From Brevipalpus yothersi (taxonomy: Eukaryota > Arthropoda > Arachnida > Trombidiformes > Tenuipalpidae), in the NCBI GenBank assembly GCA_003956705.1, contig QZCP01000193.1, positions 9,455-46,218 of the forward strand: DNA of 36,764 nt. The letters are read 5' to 3'. Below are positions 1-11,858 of this stretch, piece by piece. The notes beneath the pieces were generated by a model. The model worked only from the letters and a program-made list of their open reading frames with translations. It ran no database searches and was not told the DNA's origin. How positions within the stretch are numbered: the first letter of the stretch is position 1; each line of letters starts with the position of its first letter. The position numbers and the translations under genes were made by a program.

Positions 1-27
1 CTTAAGAAGATGAAAAATTTAAGAACT

Positions 28-30
<3 letters not shown>

Positions 31-110
<80 letters not shown>
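31..110. repeat. (AG)n microsatellite
   Basis: About 80 bp of AG dinucleotide repeat with one AAAG interruption near 67-69. A TACCGTTAT motif lies 36 bp further on. Confidence 0.97.
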
Positions 111-111
<1 letters not shown>

Positions 112-1546
112 ACTATTATAACTGTGTAGCAAGCTTGTTCAAATATACCGTTATTCGGGGCTAGAAAGTTCCTTAAGAGCTGATTCATGATGATGATATT
201 TTTTTTTCTCTTCTCTTCTTTCGGGAAAATCAAATACTGGCCCTTGTTTTTCCCACAAGTAGCAACACAGCAATACTAAAGGGTTGAGAAAATTTTGAGA
301 TCAACGGTTTCATGATGGAACTTGGTCGGAAGTGTTCATGAAGTTCGCCAGTCTTGGTGGGTGTCAATAATAGTTTAACATTATGAATTCAGTCTCGAAA
401 AAAGGGTGTATACTGAATGGAAAACTGGAAGAATATTCTAACGAAAAGAATCAATCAGATAGTTTCAAAAGATAAGTGACTATATTTTTGACAATGAGAC
501 AACTTCATACATCAGGTATTTAAAGTATATTCAAAGAATGGCGAATGTCAACAATTGCTAAATTGTGGAGCAAAAATTTTTCTTCTTCATTGAGTGTCAA
601 ATGTTGATCATATACAAGGTAAAGTTTTTTTCTTCTCTCTCTCGGAAGACAAAAATTTCATGAAACAAAAAGTGAGTTAAATTGTTATCATTTGATCAAT
701 ACCTTGATTTAAGGTTGATACTTTTCGGTGTCTGTATGTGTGTATTTGTCTTCTACTCTGACCTTCTTTATAAAAAAATAATAATCACCCAAGCTATTCT
801 CTTTGAAAGTGTCCACTGTTGGGTACTGTTATCATGGTCTACCCTGAAGTGGACATGAGTTGATGGAAGTTTCATGGTCAACAATTTTCGATGATCACAG
901 CTGAAATTATTCACTCCTACCGCAAAGGAATGTACATCATTCCAATCATTTTTTTCAAGATAGTTCAGTATATTTTTTCCGACATCACACAATTGGTCAG
1001 TCTAGCTGTCTTTCATGGTCATCTTTAGCTGATGACTGGCGATGTTTGGTGGATATCATTGCTAAGATCTTGTATGATTGTGAAGTAATTAATCTTCTTG
1101 TCTAATTTTTATCTTCCAACATAAGAATCATCTATTGAAATGGATCAAAACTTGATAAGAATCGTTTTTGATGATACTAGAATGATAGATATTCACAATT
1201 AAGTGGAAGAGAGAGAGAGAGACAACGAGATAGAACAGCGCCAAAAAGATTATCATGCATGGAATTTTAGCCCATTCGAAATCGTGATTAACTAGCTAGT
1301 GAATTATCTCTCTCTTAATATTAAGAGGTTATTGTAAGGAATTAGTTGAGATTCAATTCCAAACTCTCTCTCTTTTTCTTTCTTTCCATCTTGATGTTCA
1401 AGAACACGATATCAGATCGGCACGCTTGCACGCTTTATATATGGAGCTGTGCATACTACCTCGGTGCCACAGTATTTTTTCAGCATATTCCTTTGGAAAA
1501 ATGAATAGAATAGCTTCAACAACAAGCAGAACGAGAATAGAAATAA

Positions 1547-1550
<4 letters not shown>

Positions 1551-1609
<59 letters not shown>
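1551..1609. repeat. (GA)n microsatellite
   Basis: An uninterrupted 59 bp GA array. With the CT array at 1953 it makes an inverted pair about 340 bp apart. Confidence 0.97.
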
Positions 1610-1610
<1 letters not shown>

Positions 1611-1951
1611 AAATGATAAAAAAGAATAACAACAACAACAGCAACATGAAGAAGATGAAGATGAAGAGAAAGAAAAAAAAACAAAGTTTATGAGCCATAT
1701 AAAAGGCCATTCTACCGAAATACTATTGAAACATGGTACTTTTCTTCTGAAGCAACCTTGATAAATGATGAAGATAACAAGATGATTTAGATCCAATCAA
1801 TAGATGGGTATAAAAGATTGGATGGATAAAATGGGCATTTTTGTCCCGATGCATCGTTCCGATTCCAAAATCAGATACAATAAAACAGGAGGTTCCGGCG
1901 AAATAAAATGAAACAGAATAGTGGATTTTAAAATCGCTCATATGTCGATTT

Positions 1952-1952
<1 letters not shown>

Positions 1953-1987
<35 letters not shown>

Positions 1988-2031
1988 TCTCTTCCTCTCT
2001 TCCTCTCTTCCTCTATCTATCTATCTCTCTC
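1953..2031. repeat. (CT)n followed by an octamer repeat
   Basis: A compound array. A pure CT run (1953-1984) passes into about four copies of the 8-mer TTCCTCTC, then CTAT units and a short CT tail. The octamer looks like a mutated CT block amplified by slippage. Confidence 0.93.
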
Positions 2032-3174
2032 ACCTCCATCGCTGGTGGTAACTGGACTGAAATAACTGTTAAACAGTCCAAAGGATGCTTCCTTTTCTTT
2101 AGCAATGATCAGGCAACTTGAGCGTGAATGGATCTTCAATCTTCAACATAAACTTGGCCCGCTTGATACATACCTACACACACACATATATATATACAAG
2201 CTTTTCTTGTTCGATTAGTTGCCAAACGTTTGATTCGATATAATCAACTTAATCTCACCTCATCTTCATCATCGTCTCTTTCTCTCTCCTCACCGAATTT
2301 GCCCGTTATTCGGTAACTCATCTTTCCAGCATCCCAAGCATGCCCAGCAAAAAAAAGTATCGGAGGCCACTTCTTGAGGCCAACTTTTTCTCCTCTCTTC
2401 TCAGCTTCACTAAAGCTTATTAGGCTTCCAAAATGAGATAGAGAGAGAGATGATCTCAATGGGCGAGCAGAGTCACTATTATCATCTCTTTTTCGCCTTA
2501 TGATGAATTGAACCGATATATGTTTAAGCTCCAAAAAATGATCCAATTCAAAGTAGATCCATAAAGAGTGGATCAAAAGTTTCACTTGTGGTCACACATC
2601 CACTAAATCGTGTATGTGTGTGTAATGGATCATACACACACAAATGATATGCTCAACCGGCAGTGAGAAATGTTTTCCGTTATATTTTGTTTCTTATTGC
2701 CGTTGTTATGTCTGTTGAAGAAAATTAGTTATGAGAAAGCGTTTTGGCTCCTCAAAAGTTAGCAAAATGATCGAGATGATTGTGTGTGAGGGAGAGAGAG
2801 AGAGATAGAGGCTACTTCGGAAAGGTGTATCGGTCCGGAAGTACATATATATGAGTGTGTGCATTAATTGTTGATAAAACACTACCAAAATTTAGGGCAA
2901 AAAGTAGCAAAATGATGTGGTCATATAGTGTGGACAGGTGTAGAAGTGGCAAATGGTCCATCTAAATTTTTTTGCAAGATGAATTGAACAATCTGAATTC
3001 AAATGAGTATTGGTATGCATACACACACACAAATGATAATACATGAAAGAGTTTACCGTTATGTATCATTGACCATTCTTGTCGAATGTATCTCATTTTG
3101 GCGCCAAAACAAAGCGGCAAACTTTTTTCACTGTATATCAGCCCAAAATTATGCCCACAGGCAATACAGAAGTT

Positions 3175-3176
<2 letters not shown>

Positions 3177-3219
<43 letters not shown>
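3177..3219. repeat. (AG)n microsatellite
   Basis: A 43 bp AG array, about 115 bp after a TACCGTTAT motif at 3054. Confidence 0.96.
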
Positions 3220-3222
<3 letters not shown>

Positions 3223-3560
3223 TAGAAAGTAATTCACCATTCATCATCAGTCGGCAAATGATGATGAACACCGTAACGATGGCTAGTTACAGTTGATGTC
3301 CGATCTTATGTATATCGATGATCGTTGGTGTCTCCCATGCCTAAGGCCATTATGGTGAGGCACTGATTTGTTCTCATTTCATACTTTTTTTCTGCATTCT
3401 CATTACCATTATTCTTTCTCTCTACACACCATGTAGGCGATTATCCCCACTAGAATCATTATATATTGTTATTATATCATTTCCCGTTACTATCGTTGGT
3501 CGTTATTATTCTCTCTCTCTTTAAGAAAAAAAAAATCTGTATGTAGATATATTCTTTCAG

Positions 3561-3582
3561 GCACACACACACACACACACAC
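3561..3582. repeat. (CA)n microsatellite
   Basis: An 11-unit CA run. Similar runs occur at 3653-3671 and 4484-4500. Confidence 0.93.
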
Positions 3583-3652
3583 TTTTTTCAATTCACAATT
3601 CCAAGATATATGAGTATCATTATTTTTTCGCCTGTCGTAAAAAGCCGATTTG

Positions 3653-3671
3653 CACACACACACACACACAC
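3653..3671. repeat. (CA)n microsatellite
   Basis: About nine CA units, 70 bp beyond the run at 3561. Confidence 0.92.
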
Positions 3672-4483
3672 ATCAGATCAGCCCACAAAAATTTTCGGCT
3701 TGATCTTGGTTCTCTCTCCCTCTCTTTCTCTTTCTATCTAACCGAAATGCTGTCCTCAGTATTCAGAATGAGAGAGTCTTTCTGTATGTGTCTGTACCTC
3801 GAAAGTTTGAAAGTTTTATCATCTCTTAACCAACGGAGGCGTTCATACCTTGGTGGCCAAGTCCCGAAGATGATATGTTGTACCGTTATGATGGAGAGAG
3901 ATCGCCTTACTAAATGACCGGAGGCATATATATATAGTGTAATATTTTTTTGGTTGTGAAATGATATTTTCTCGGGTGTATACAATTGATTTGCAATCCA
4001 AATTATTTACACCACTCAATTGGAGAGAGGTTTTCATTTTTTGGTATTGTGAGTGTATGGAGAGAGAGAGAAGAAATGATAAGGTCATTCTGCACCCGTT
4101 TTTCCCTGGTTTTTCTTGGTGTGTTCATGGTGTGTGTGTGTGTATGAGATGAGCCTTGTTTACTTTATAATGAATAGTGTATATAACAGATTGAGAGCAA
4201 TCATCATGATTATCATGGAGTGAGAGAAGTGATATAATTCATCGGTTTGTACTTACAAGGATGACTTATATCCACCATCTGTATTCCCTATTCTGACATG
4301 TACACCTAACCACGGCTATAATTTGAGATGGTATGGGAAGCATATACAGTCTGATAGCACAATAGCAGTTTGAAACTTTCGATTACGAAATAATTGATCA
4401 AAATATGCAAGATAAATTGACATTTTTGCATCAAATATATGCACATATATGATGGCTCCAATTATCACCACAAGATTATGCAT

Positions 4484-4500
4484 CACACACACACACACAC
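4484..4500. repeat. (CA)n microsatellite
   Basis: A short CA run of about eight units. Confidence 0.88.
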
Positions 4501-4812
4501 AAAGTGTATGTATATTTAAATATTCACAATTGAAGGAGAGATCATCAACATCATACATATTGAAGGTGTGAGCATTTGGCTGGCCATTTCACTTCGATAA
4601 TCATGTGATCATCATCTTTCAGTATAAATATATATACATTCTGTGTGTATGTGTTGGATCTTAATTTAGTGAAATAAATTTTTGCTGATTACTTTGCGAG
4701 AGGAAATGATGAATGTGTGTATATTTGTTCAAATGAGGGAGGCAAAAGCGTGATTGAAGAAAGGAAAAGAATCAATTTATAGCATTGAACTCTTTCTTTT
4801 TTATACCATTTT

Positions 4813-4816
<4 letters not shown>

Positions 4817-4860
<44 letters not shown>
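4817..4860. repeat. (CT)n microsatellite, left arm of an inverted pair
   Basis: A pure CT run of about 44 bp. A complementary GA array begins at 4934, so a transcript of either strand could fold the two arrays into a long duplex with a loop of about 73 bases. Confidence 0.96.
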
Positions 4861-4863
<3 letters not shown>

Positions 4864-4933
4864 AATGAATGAATTTAAATTTCAAATTGAATGAACCGGA
4901 GATTCACCAAGTCTATAAATAAAGAAACAGGAT

Positions 4934-4951
4934 AGAGAGAGAGAGAGAGAA

Positions 4952-4989
<38 letters not shown>
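4934..4989. repeat. (GA)n microsatellite, right arm of an inverted pair
   Basis: A GA array of about 56 bp with two AAAG-type interruptions, facing the CT array at 4817-4860. Confidence 0.95.
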
Positions 4990-4991
<2 letters not shown>

Positions 4992-5400
4992 GAATAAAAA
5001 AGAAATTCGATGGAAAGGATTTGGCGCGTAATCGACTGGCCATTTGATATCTGTATCATATTCAAATGAAATGAACGCATTTCGTAAGATCGTATTTACA
5101 ATCCGATTTCTGGAGTCACTTCTATTGATTAATGGGATGAGGAGTGTGTGTGTGTATGTGTGATGTGCCCGGCAAGTACCGTTATATAAATTTGTGTGCA
5201 CACATTTATGATCAATTTCCCAAAACATTTAGGATGTCCGAGAGTTGTTTATTTGCCTCCAGGATCAGGAAGGGGACACTAAAGTATGACTCGTAAAGTT
5301 AAACAAAAAAAATTGATGCAATAAATTTCTCAACTTTTCATCTAAACATTGTCCAAAAAGTGTCATCACCGGTGCTTTCAAGGGTGAAATCAGCTTGATC

Positions 5401-5424
5401 TTCTTCTTCTTCTTCTTCTTCTTG
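5401..5424. repeat. (TTC)n microsatellite
   Basis: Nearly eight TTC units, ending in TTG. Confidence 0.9.
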
Positions 5425-5615
5425 TCTTCCTAGTCCTGTATCTCTTCTCCTCCTCCTCTCCTCATCAGTCCATTCTCATCGGAAAGACTCTTTCTTCTCT
5501 CTCCACTCTCTTCCTCTCTGCCATCATTATGGACAACTGATTACAGTCCAGCAATTGTTTACAGCGTCTTATTTATCCTTTTAAACTTTTCCCATCTCAT
5601 ATACTTAAACCCAAC

Positions 5616-5616
<1 letters not shown>

Positions 5617-5669
<53 letters not shown>
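5617..5669. repeat. (CT)n microsatellite, left arm of an inverted pair
   Basis: A pure 53 bp CT run. The matching GA array starts at 5831, about 160 bp further on. Confidence 0.96.
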
Positions 5670-5672
<3 letters not shown>

Positions 5673-5830
5673 TTCATCATCTTATTTGTTATGCTCTTGG
5701 TTGCATGAAATTGAACGCTTCGCACGCTCTCCTCATCTCTCTTCCCTCTTCCCTTTTAACATGTGGTGCCTGGTGGCATCGGAACAGATTATATTATTAT
5801 TATTAAAATATACCGTTAAGACAAGCCAGA

Positions 5831-5831
5831 G

Positions 5832-5909
<78 letters not shown>

Positions 5910-5918
5910 AGAGAGAGA
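5831..5918. repeat. (GA)n microsatellite, right arm of an inverted pair
   Basis: An 88 bp GA array, the longest in the window, with GGGA interruptions near its right end. A TACCGTTAA motif at 5811-5819 lies 11 bp before it. Confidence 0.96.
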
Positions 5919-7111
5919 AATAATAATCAGGGCCAAGCGGAAATCAACCCACTTTTGCCTTCTCATCATTTTGTATCCCTTTCCATGTTGTTGCCATCTT
6001 CCCTTTCGGAACAGTACATGTATATGTGTGTGCACCATGATGTGCCCAGGAATACATTTCAATATATTTTTTTCTCTTTTAGCTTGGTTCGATGTATATG
6101 TCTTCCGGGAGCTTACTGAATCTGGGTATACTCTCTAGCATTATTTGGCGTGTCTATGCCATGAACATGTTTATGACACCGATTAACTGATTGCTAGATG
6201 ATGAACATCATTTCGCGCTTGGTAAGGAAAAGTGATAAAAAAATGTTCCCAAAAAATTGACTTCCCAATAAATAATGTACCTGAATGATGACCAAAATCA
6301 CAGTCCGTATGTTCAGTGTGTGTGTGTGTGTCTTTTTTGCTTATGTGAAACTTATTCATTATCGAGAATAATCAAGATTTCAAGTTTTTGGACAGGAAAC
6401 TGTCTCTCGTATTTTTCAGATGAATACTTAATAGCTCATGAAGCATTTTGTGTCAAATGAATTCATCAATAAAGCCATCATAGATACAGCTCACTGAGCA
6501 TTCTTTTGATCCAATATTTTACCAATTTTGGATTTGTGAGGAAACAAATAATATTGAGAGAAAAATAAATTCCAAAGAGATATAATTTGCATAAAATTCT
6601 CACCAACTTAGTTGATCTTGAAACAAACAAATAAATGGAACCTTTAGTATGAACGCTTCTTGTTTCCAATTTTTTCACTCAATTTTTCCAACCCTAAGAC
6701 ATGTTAATGTGTTTGTGTGAGTGTTCATGAAGGGTTGGTATTTCCATTGGAATGGAGAATAATGAATGAAAGCTGATGAAAATAGATGGAGGTCAATTTG
6801 GTCATTTAGAGATGCAAGAGAGAGAGAGATGAAAAAAAACTGCTAGATGATCATTTCATGCAACGATTAGAAGAACTCTTTTCACTTTGGCTTTTGGTGA
6901 TTCAAAGCTTTTCTTTTTCTCTTTGATCATTTGTAGGCACGAAAAAAGATAAACCTCAATTTTATCATGAAAGTTTTGTTCACCCGAAAAAAAAGATACC
7001 CAAAATGAGGGTGATCCGGATGCTGTATAATTGTGGATGATATTTGTACATGTATTCATGTGTTGGTGGTTGAATGCAGACGGAGTAGAATTTGTATATA
7101 TGAAATTAAAA

Positions 7112-7172
7112 AAGAGAGAGAGAGAGAGAGAAAGAAAGAGAAGAGAGAGGAAAGAAGAAGAGAAAAAAATTT
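7112..7172. repeat. GA-rich purine tract
   Basis: A short GA core followed by mixed AAAG/AGG purines. Confidence 0.85.
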
Positions 7173-8064
7173 AACATGGAATAATCTGATGAATAAATTA
7201 ACTTACATGAACACATAAATAAGTGAACACATCATACACTTGAAGATGGAAAGATGAAAAAATTGTGATGAAAAATTTTTGAAATTTTTTTCGGAACAAT
7301 TCGATATAATTTAACACGAAAAATTCGAAGATTCTCTCACAAGGGAACAATGAACCGGAAAAAAGGGAATAGATATAAAGAAAAGATGGCCAAAAAGAAG
7401 CGAAAAGATTATGAAATGATGAGAATTGTGCATGAGAGATGCTTGAAATTACACTCGAAAAGCCGATGCATGAAGTCACTCAAGCCCATCAAAAGATGAT
7501 CATCTTTTATATTCGGAAACTGAATATAATTTAGTGATCATTTCAGCATCATGATAAGCAGAAATTGTGAAAAATCTTGAAATGGAATATGATGTGATCA
7601 TGTCTGACCACAAGTGACCTTATGCATTCATTTCTTCAATCTGTCTCTCTTCATTATCTGATCATTTTCCTTCCACCCTTGATTGTCCATTTTCGATGCC
7701 TAATGATGATTGTTGGAACATACACCATGTACAACGGTTTTCAGTCCCTCTTCGAGAGAGTAATTCTTTCGGTTGACAAAAAGTATCATGGAACTGAGTT
7801 TCAAGGTTCTCATTATTCTAATGATTCTATATACATGTATTCCCCTTGCACGTACTCTTCATGATCATTGCTAAAAATTCTTACACCTATCTGTTTTTCT
7901 CCTCCACAACCATAAAGTGACCATACCTCCGATTGACCGCTGGTCAAATTATCACGTGAATACCACCCACTAATGAAAAGTTACACATCATTAAGTAAAC
8001 CAAGGCGGTGGTTGAGGTGCAAAAAGTGTGATGCTAACTACCGTTAAGTATGAGACGAAAAATT

Positions 8065-8090
8065 TCTCTCTCTCTCTCTCTCTCTCTCTC
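8065..8090. repeat. (TC)n microsatellite
   Basis: Thirteen TC units, 17 bp beyond a TACCGTTAA motif at 8039-8047. Confidence 0.93.
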
Positions 8091-8933
8091 TTCCGAAAAG
8101 AAATTAGAAATCATGTAACAGACTGAATTTATCATTTTCACCGGTTAACTTTTGATCTGTCCCCTTATTATGCATGTATATATATATTCACCATCCTGAG
8201 CATCTCGTTCTGATTTGAACCCGTAAATAGATCAGTCGCTTGTGGGGGCTCAGAATATAAATTGCTAGAAATTATCATCACAATTTATCACCAATATTTG
8301 CTCTTCATTTCATTCCACTCATTTCGTGAAAAATTTTTCCTCTCCATCTTCATCCTCTTCATCCTTCTCTCTCTCTCACTCTTTCATCCACTCTCTCACT
8401 CAGTCACTCTCTTATTCGTTCGTGTGTCTTTTATTGGACATCATCTTGAACACAAAAATCATATGCAATCACTTGGACACAAATCAGAAGATGAGGAGAG
8501 TAGAATTCTTGGATGAAAAACCACACGATGACATGGAATACCGAAATGTCCTGGATTCAAAAAGTCAATCTAACAAATCGAATAACGTGCATCATGTGTA
8601 TGTGTGTGTGAGTGTATATGATTTTCTATTCGAAAAATTCATTCTATACCATGTTGGCGTTGAATGTATGTTTCGGATGAGTTCAAAAATATTCTCACCC
8701 ATCGATCATGTTCAAGAAGAGAGGATCATCATCAAATAAGACTATAGAATCGACTTTGAAATCACGATTGATCGAATAGAATGCTCATAGAATTCAACTG
8801 AAGAGAACTGATTTCGATAGCAAATTACCGAACCATTCAATCAAGAGGCCAAAGGTTAGTTAATGTTCCGTTATATTTTCGCCAATTGTATATGGGCCCA
8901 TCAGTTAGCCAGTTTTTTTCGGATGGACAAGAT

Positions 8934-8935
<2 letters not shown>

Positions 8936-8964
<29 letters not shown>

Positions 8965-8965
8965 T

Positions 8966-9000
<35 letters not shown>

Positions 9001-9001
9001 T
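8936..9001. repeat. (CT)n microsatellite with TTTC interruptions
   Basis: About 66 bp of CT with two TTTC breaks. A TTCCGTTAT motif lies about 65 bp upstream. Confidence 0.94.
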
Positions 9002-11109
9002 CAAAGTTTGATCAGTGCCCAAGTGGTCTAACGGGCCAACATAAATCAGTAAGAAAGCCCAACTGAATTAAGCTTATCTGTAAATGTGTATGCATGATGC
9101 TGAAGCAAACCAGATTATCAACCTGTTCCATTAGTAACAACAGTACTGACAATATAACGGGATCAGCATTCTTTGGTTATACACGTTTTGTATTGGAAGA
9201 GATTGAGATGTGTGAGGCTTTCGAAACACAAAGCATCATGTATCGTTGAGGATTATTGGCACCCAATAGAGTGGGAATAGTTTTTCTAAGATATCCGATT
9301 AACTTATGGGAAACACAACACACAAACCACCCAGATTAATCCTACATCAACATATACAAGCGATTAAAATCAATCTGGATATAGTGAGAGAGTTTAACCA
9401 CTATTACAAATAGATAGATAGTCAATGTGAGCCATGTATCGATAAAATCGATGAAAAATTTGAACGCATCTGAGGAAATTCATCAAAATACCGATGATTG
9501 GCACTGTGAATGGATGTCAGAATCTTGAGGGAATATAATCTAGCAAAAGGCCATATTCTTCGAAACTCTTGAACTCTATTCACAGGCAATGATATTCTCT
9601 CAAACGAAAGTGATCAATACATTTCAATTACATTTTGAAGAGATAGGAAAAAGTCCACTCTTACTGGAAAGGACTTTGGCCTGGTAAATGAGAGTAAGAG
9701 TGAACCTTATTATGGCCATTTTATTAGGCTATTTTTTGGATACTTTCATCAATTCTGCCTCTCTTGTATGTTAAACTAAAGGCTCATAGAGTAGAGAATT
9801 AAAAGAATTAAGAGAGAGAAAGCAATATCAAATAATTGCTTGACTATTGAACAAGTGGAACTCAGTTTGTTTGAGGCAAAGTTTAATGGTTAGGTAAAGC
9901 TATTTTGAATGCAATTGCGGAAATTTTTTCATCTTCAAGCTCATCTTCTCTCGTTAATCCTTTGATTCTCATACCAGCCCAATTGATGATGTGGATATCA
10001 TGCTGTGTGCCTTCATTTTCCATTCAAATAGCCGGGCAAAGATTGCCTTAATAGTAGGAAATTTTTCCATCTGACACTGACTCAATTTCATGGGAGGAAT
10101 ACACATTCATTTAATGGTGAGCATACAAAGAATTTTGGACACCATTTAAGTAAAGACTGACCATTAATTATTATTAGAGGAAGGATATAAACGTTCTCAC
10201 TAACATTAGAAGCATCATCAGCTATTGCATACCATGAATATCATCCGAAATTGTTCATAAAAAAACCTGTGAGATGAGTTTAATTGCAAGACAAATTTTT
10301 CTTCTCTAATTTATTATTAGACTTGAGTACTTTATCATCCAAAATATTCAAAATAAGTCACAAGATGATTTCGTTTCAATGTTCAAAATTTCAAGATGTT
10401 TTCTTCAGAACCATGTTCAAAACGAATCTTGCCTCAGAACATTCGAAAGTCCCATTATTTATCACATTGATCGCATTACAAAACTAATGAACTACTTTCT
10501 TTGAGGTAAAACAATAGAGAAAATTGATTGACTTCAAAATTGGATCAAAACCCTTCAGAAAAATCTTAGAAGTGCAACTATTCAAAAAAAATTAGCTATT
10601 GAATCCACTTCCATCAATATTCACAAATCATGATGATTGCACCAATGGAAACTGAAATTCAGAACGATGTCGAGTGTCTTGTATGTCAGATGAATATATT
10701 CTCCTCTTTCACCAATCATCAATGTTCATCACACAGAACATTTGTAGAGGTAAAAATTTGAATCATTAAGATGGTAACTCATACAAGTTGTAAGTAGGAA
10801 ATGTTGATCATCATCATTGAATAATCATGATTCAGCATCCTTCTGAGAGCTTAAAAAATGGTTCGGTCAAGTGTCAAAGTGGCCACTCCTCGGTTACCAC
10901 CGTGAAGGAAGGATGGAAGAAGCAAAGGAAACCAAATTCCTTGATCATCTGATGAATCCAATTCAATCCAATTGATGATGATAATTCAATCTGTACATCA
11001 CTTCTTTATGTATTCCCTCTGATTTACCCGATTCACTCAATCATGCATCTTCCTCTCAGAATACTCTGTATGTTGGTCATCTTTGATTATGACTGTTTTA
11101 TTGGAGAAA
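9002..11109. other. non-coding stretch almost free of microsatellites
   Basis: About 2.1 kb without a long repeat and without a recognisable gene. A 51-codon ATG frame at 9094-9249 and a 67-codon frame at 10284-10487 exist, but neither shows a domain or supporting splice sites. Confidence 0.5.
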
Positions 11110-11131
11110 GAGAGAGAGAGAGAGAGAGAGA
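11110..11131. repeat. (AG)n microsatellite
   Basis: About eleven AG units, roughly 150 bp upstream of the retrotransposon. Confidence 0.9.
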
Positions 11132-11238
11132 TCCCTTCGAATGAGAAAAGTTATCCATTCTCAGCCAAAATGATCTCATCCGTCAATGTCTTCATCATGA
11201 ACACGACACGTTTTTCTTTACACCACAATTAAATCGTA

Positions 11239-11261
11239 TTTAATTAATTAATTAATTAATT
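11239..11261. repeat. (TTAA)n tract beside the retrotransposon 5' end
   Basis: A perfect TTAA tandem of about 23 bp. It lies some 20 bp before the sharp rise in GC content that marks the start of the element. AT-rich tracts are plausible endonuclease targets, but whether it predates the insertion cannot be told from one copy. Confidence 0.85.
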
Positions 11262-11445
11262 GATATAATTATATTTAAATCAAGTGAACACCCCTGGTCG
11301 GTAAAGTGAAGTGACACCGAAAATACACACCGTAATCCCTAAGGTAAGAGTAACAAAAGAAGACCGAACATTGTATCTGTAGACCAGTAAACAACTGGGC
11401 CCAACATCTTGTACCACACACAATAATTGTGAATTGGGAATGAAT

Positions 11446-11825
11446 AAAGTGCTTTAAGCAGTTAAAGACTGAATCGGTGGACCTATTTAACCCGAAATAG
11501 GCAGTTGAACAGCACCCGATCGACAACCCCCCATTTGAGAATTGGTATACTGTGTCCCCAAAGCGGTCTCAACAAACACAACAACCACGCTACATTAAAA
11601 AGATACTCTCCATCCTCGGCGACAAGTGCTCTAAGCAGACCCTCCGAACACATCACCCGAACAAGTGCTCACAGCAGTCCCATCAACCACTCATTGGCCA
11701 GACAAGAATCATTGTAAACACTCCAATAGACCCCAATACAAAGTGCTTCCAGCAGTCAATCCAATACCACTAGCCTCAAGTGCTCTTGGCAAACAAGACC
11801 AGCTCCAAAGTGCTCGAAGCAGCCC
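11446..11825 (+). repeat. dispersed palindromic repeat in the retrotransposon leader
   Basis: The 5' leader repeats the word AAGTGCTNNNAGCAG. Copies of the TGCT-3 nt-AGCA palindrome are at 11450-11460, 11627-11637, 11666-11676, 11744-11754, 11781-11791 and 11811-11821. The fifth copy has GGCA in place of AGCA, which still pairs as a G-U wobble in RNA. A degenerate copy may lie near 11561, and an isolated AAAGTGCC near 11835. Spacings include 39 and 78 bp, so a 39 bp tandem unit may underlie the array. Read as protein, the unit gives Lys-Cys-Ser/Phe-X-Gln, but the copies sit in two different frames and one frame has no ATG. A nucleic-acid signal is therefore likelier than a peptide. Confidence 0.8.
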
Positions 11826-11858
11826 ACTGCACAGAAAGTGCCAACCATCCACCTCAAA

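Larger units (their letters stand above)
1..9093. other. non-coding, microsatellite-rich spacer
   Basis: I recognise no gene here. The open frames are either GA/CT repeats read as Arg-Glu or Ser-Leu runs, or short frames without domains, signal peptides or convincing splice sites. The stretch holds about nine long GA or CT arrays, three CA arrays and a CTT array, plus several copies of the 9-mer TACCGTTAT described in the findings. It could be intergenic or a large intron of a gene lying outside the window. Confidence 0.6.

Noticed and set aside
5686..6138. 150-codon open frame with a long Arg-Glu repeat
   Set aside because: It is a GA microsatellite translated in frame, with no domain and no splice support. 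The same holds for frames over the other GA/CT arrays, for example 1398-1796 (-), 4875-5228 (-), 20761-21063 (+) and 27899-28225 (+).
8326..8739. 137-codon frame, Ser-rich at its start
   Set aside because: The N-terminus is pyrimidine-rich repeat and the rest shows no family features; the overlapping second frame is equally open.
9094..9249. 51-codon ATG frame (NITGSAFFGYTRFVLEE)
   Set aside because: It looks mildly protein-like, but it is short, has no recognised domain or splice context, and frames of this length are expected by chance.
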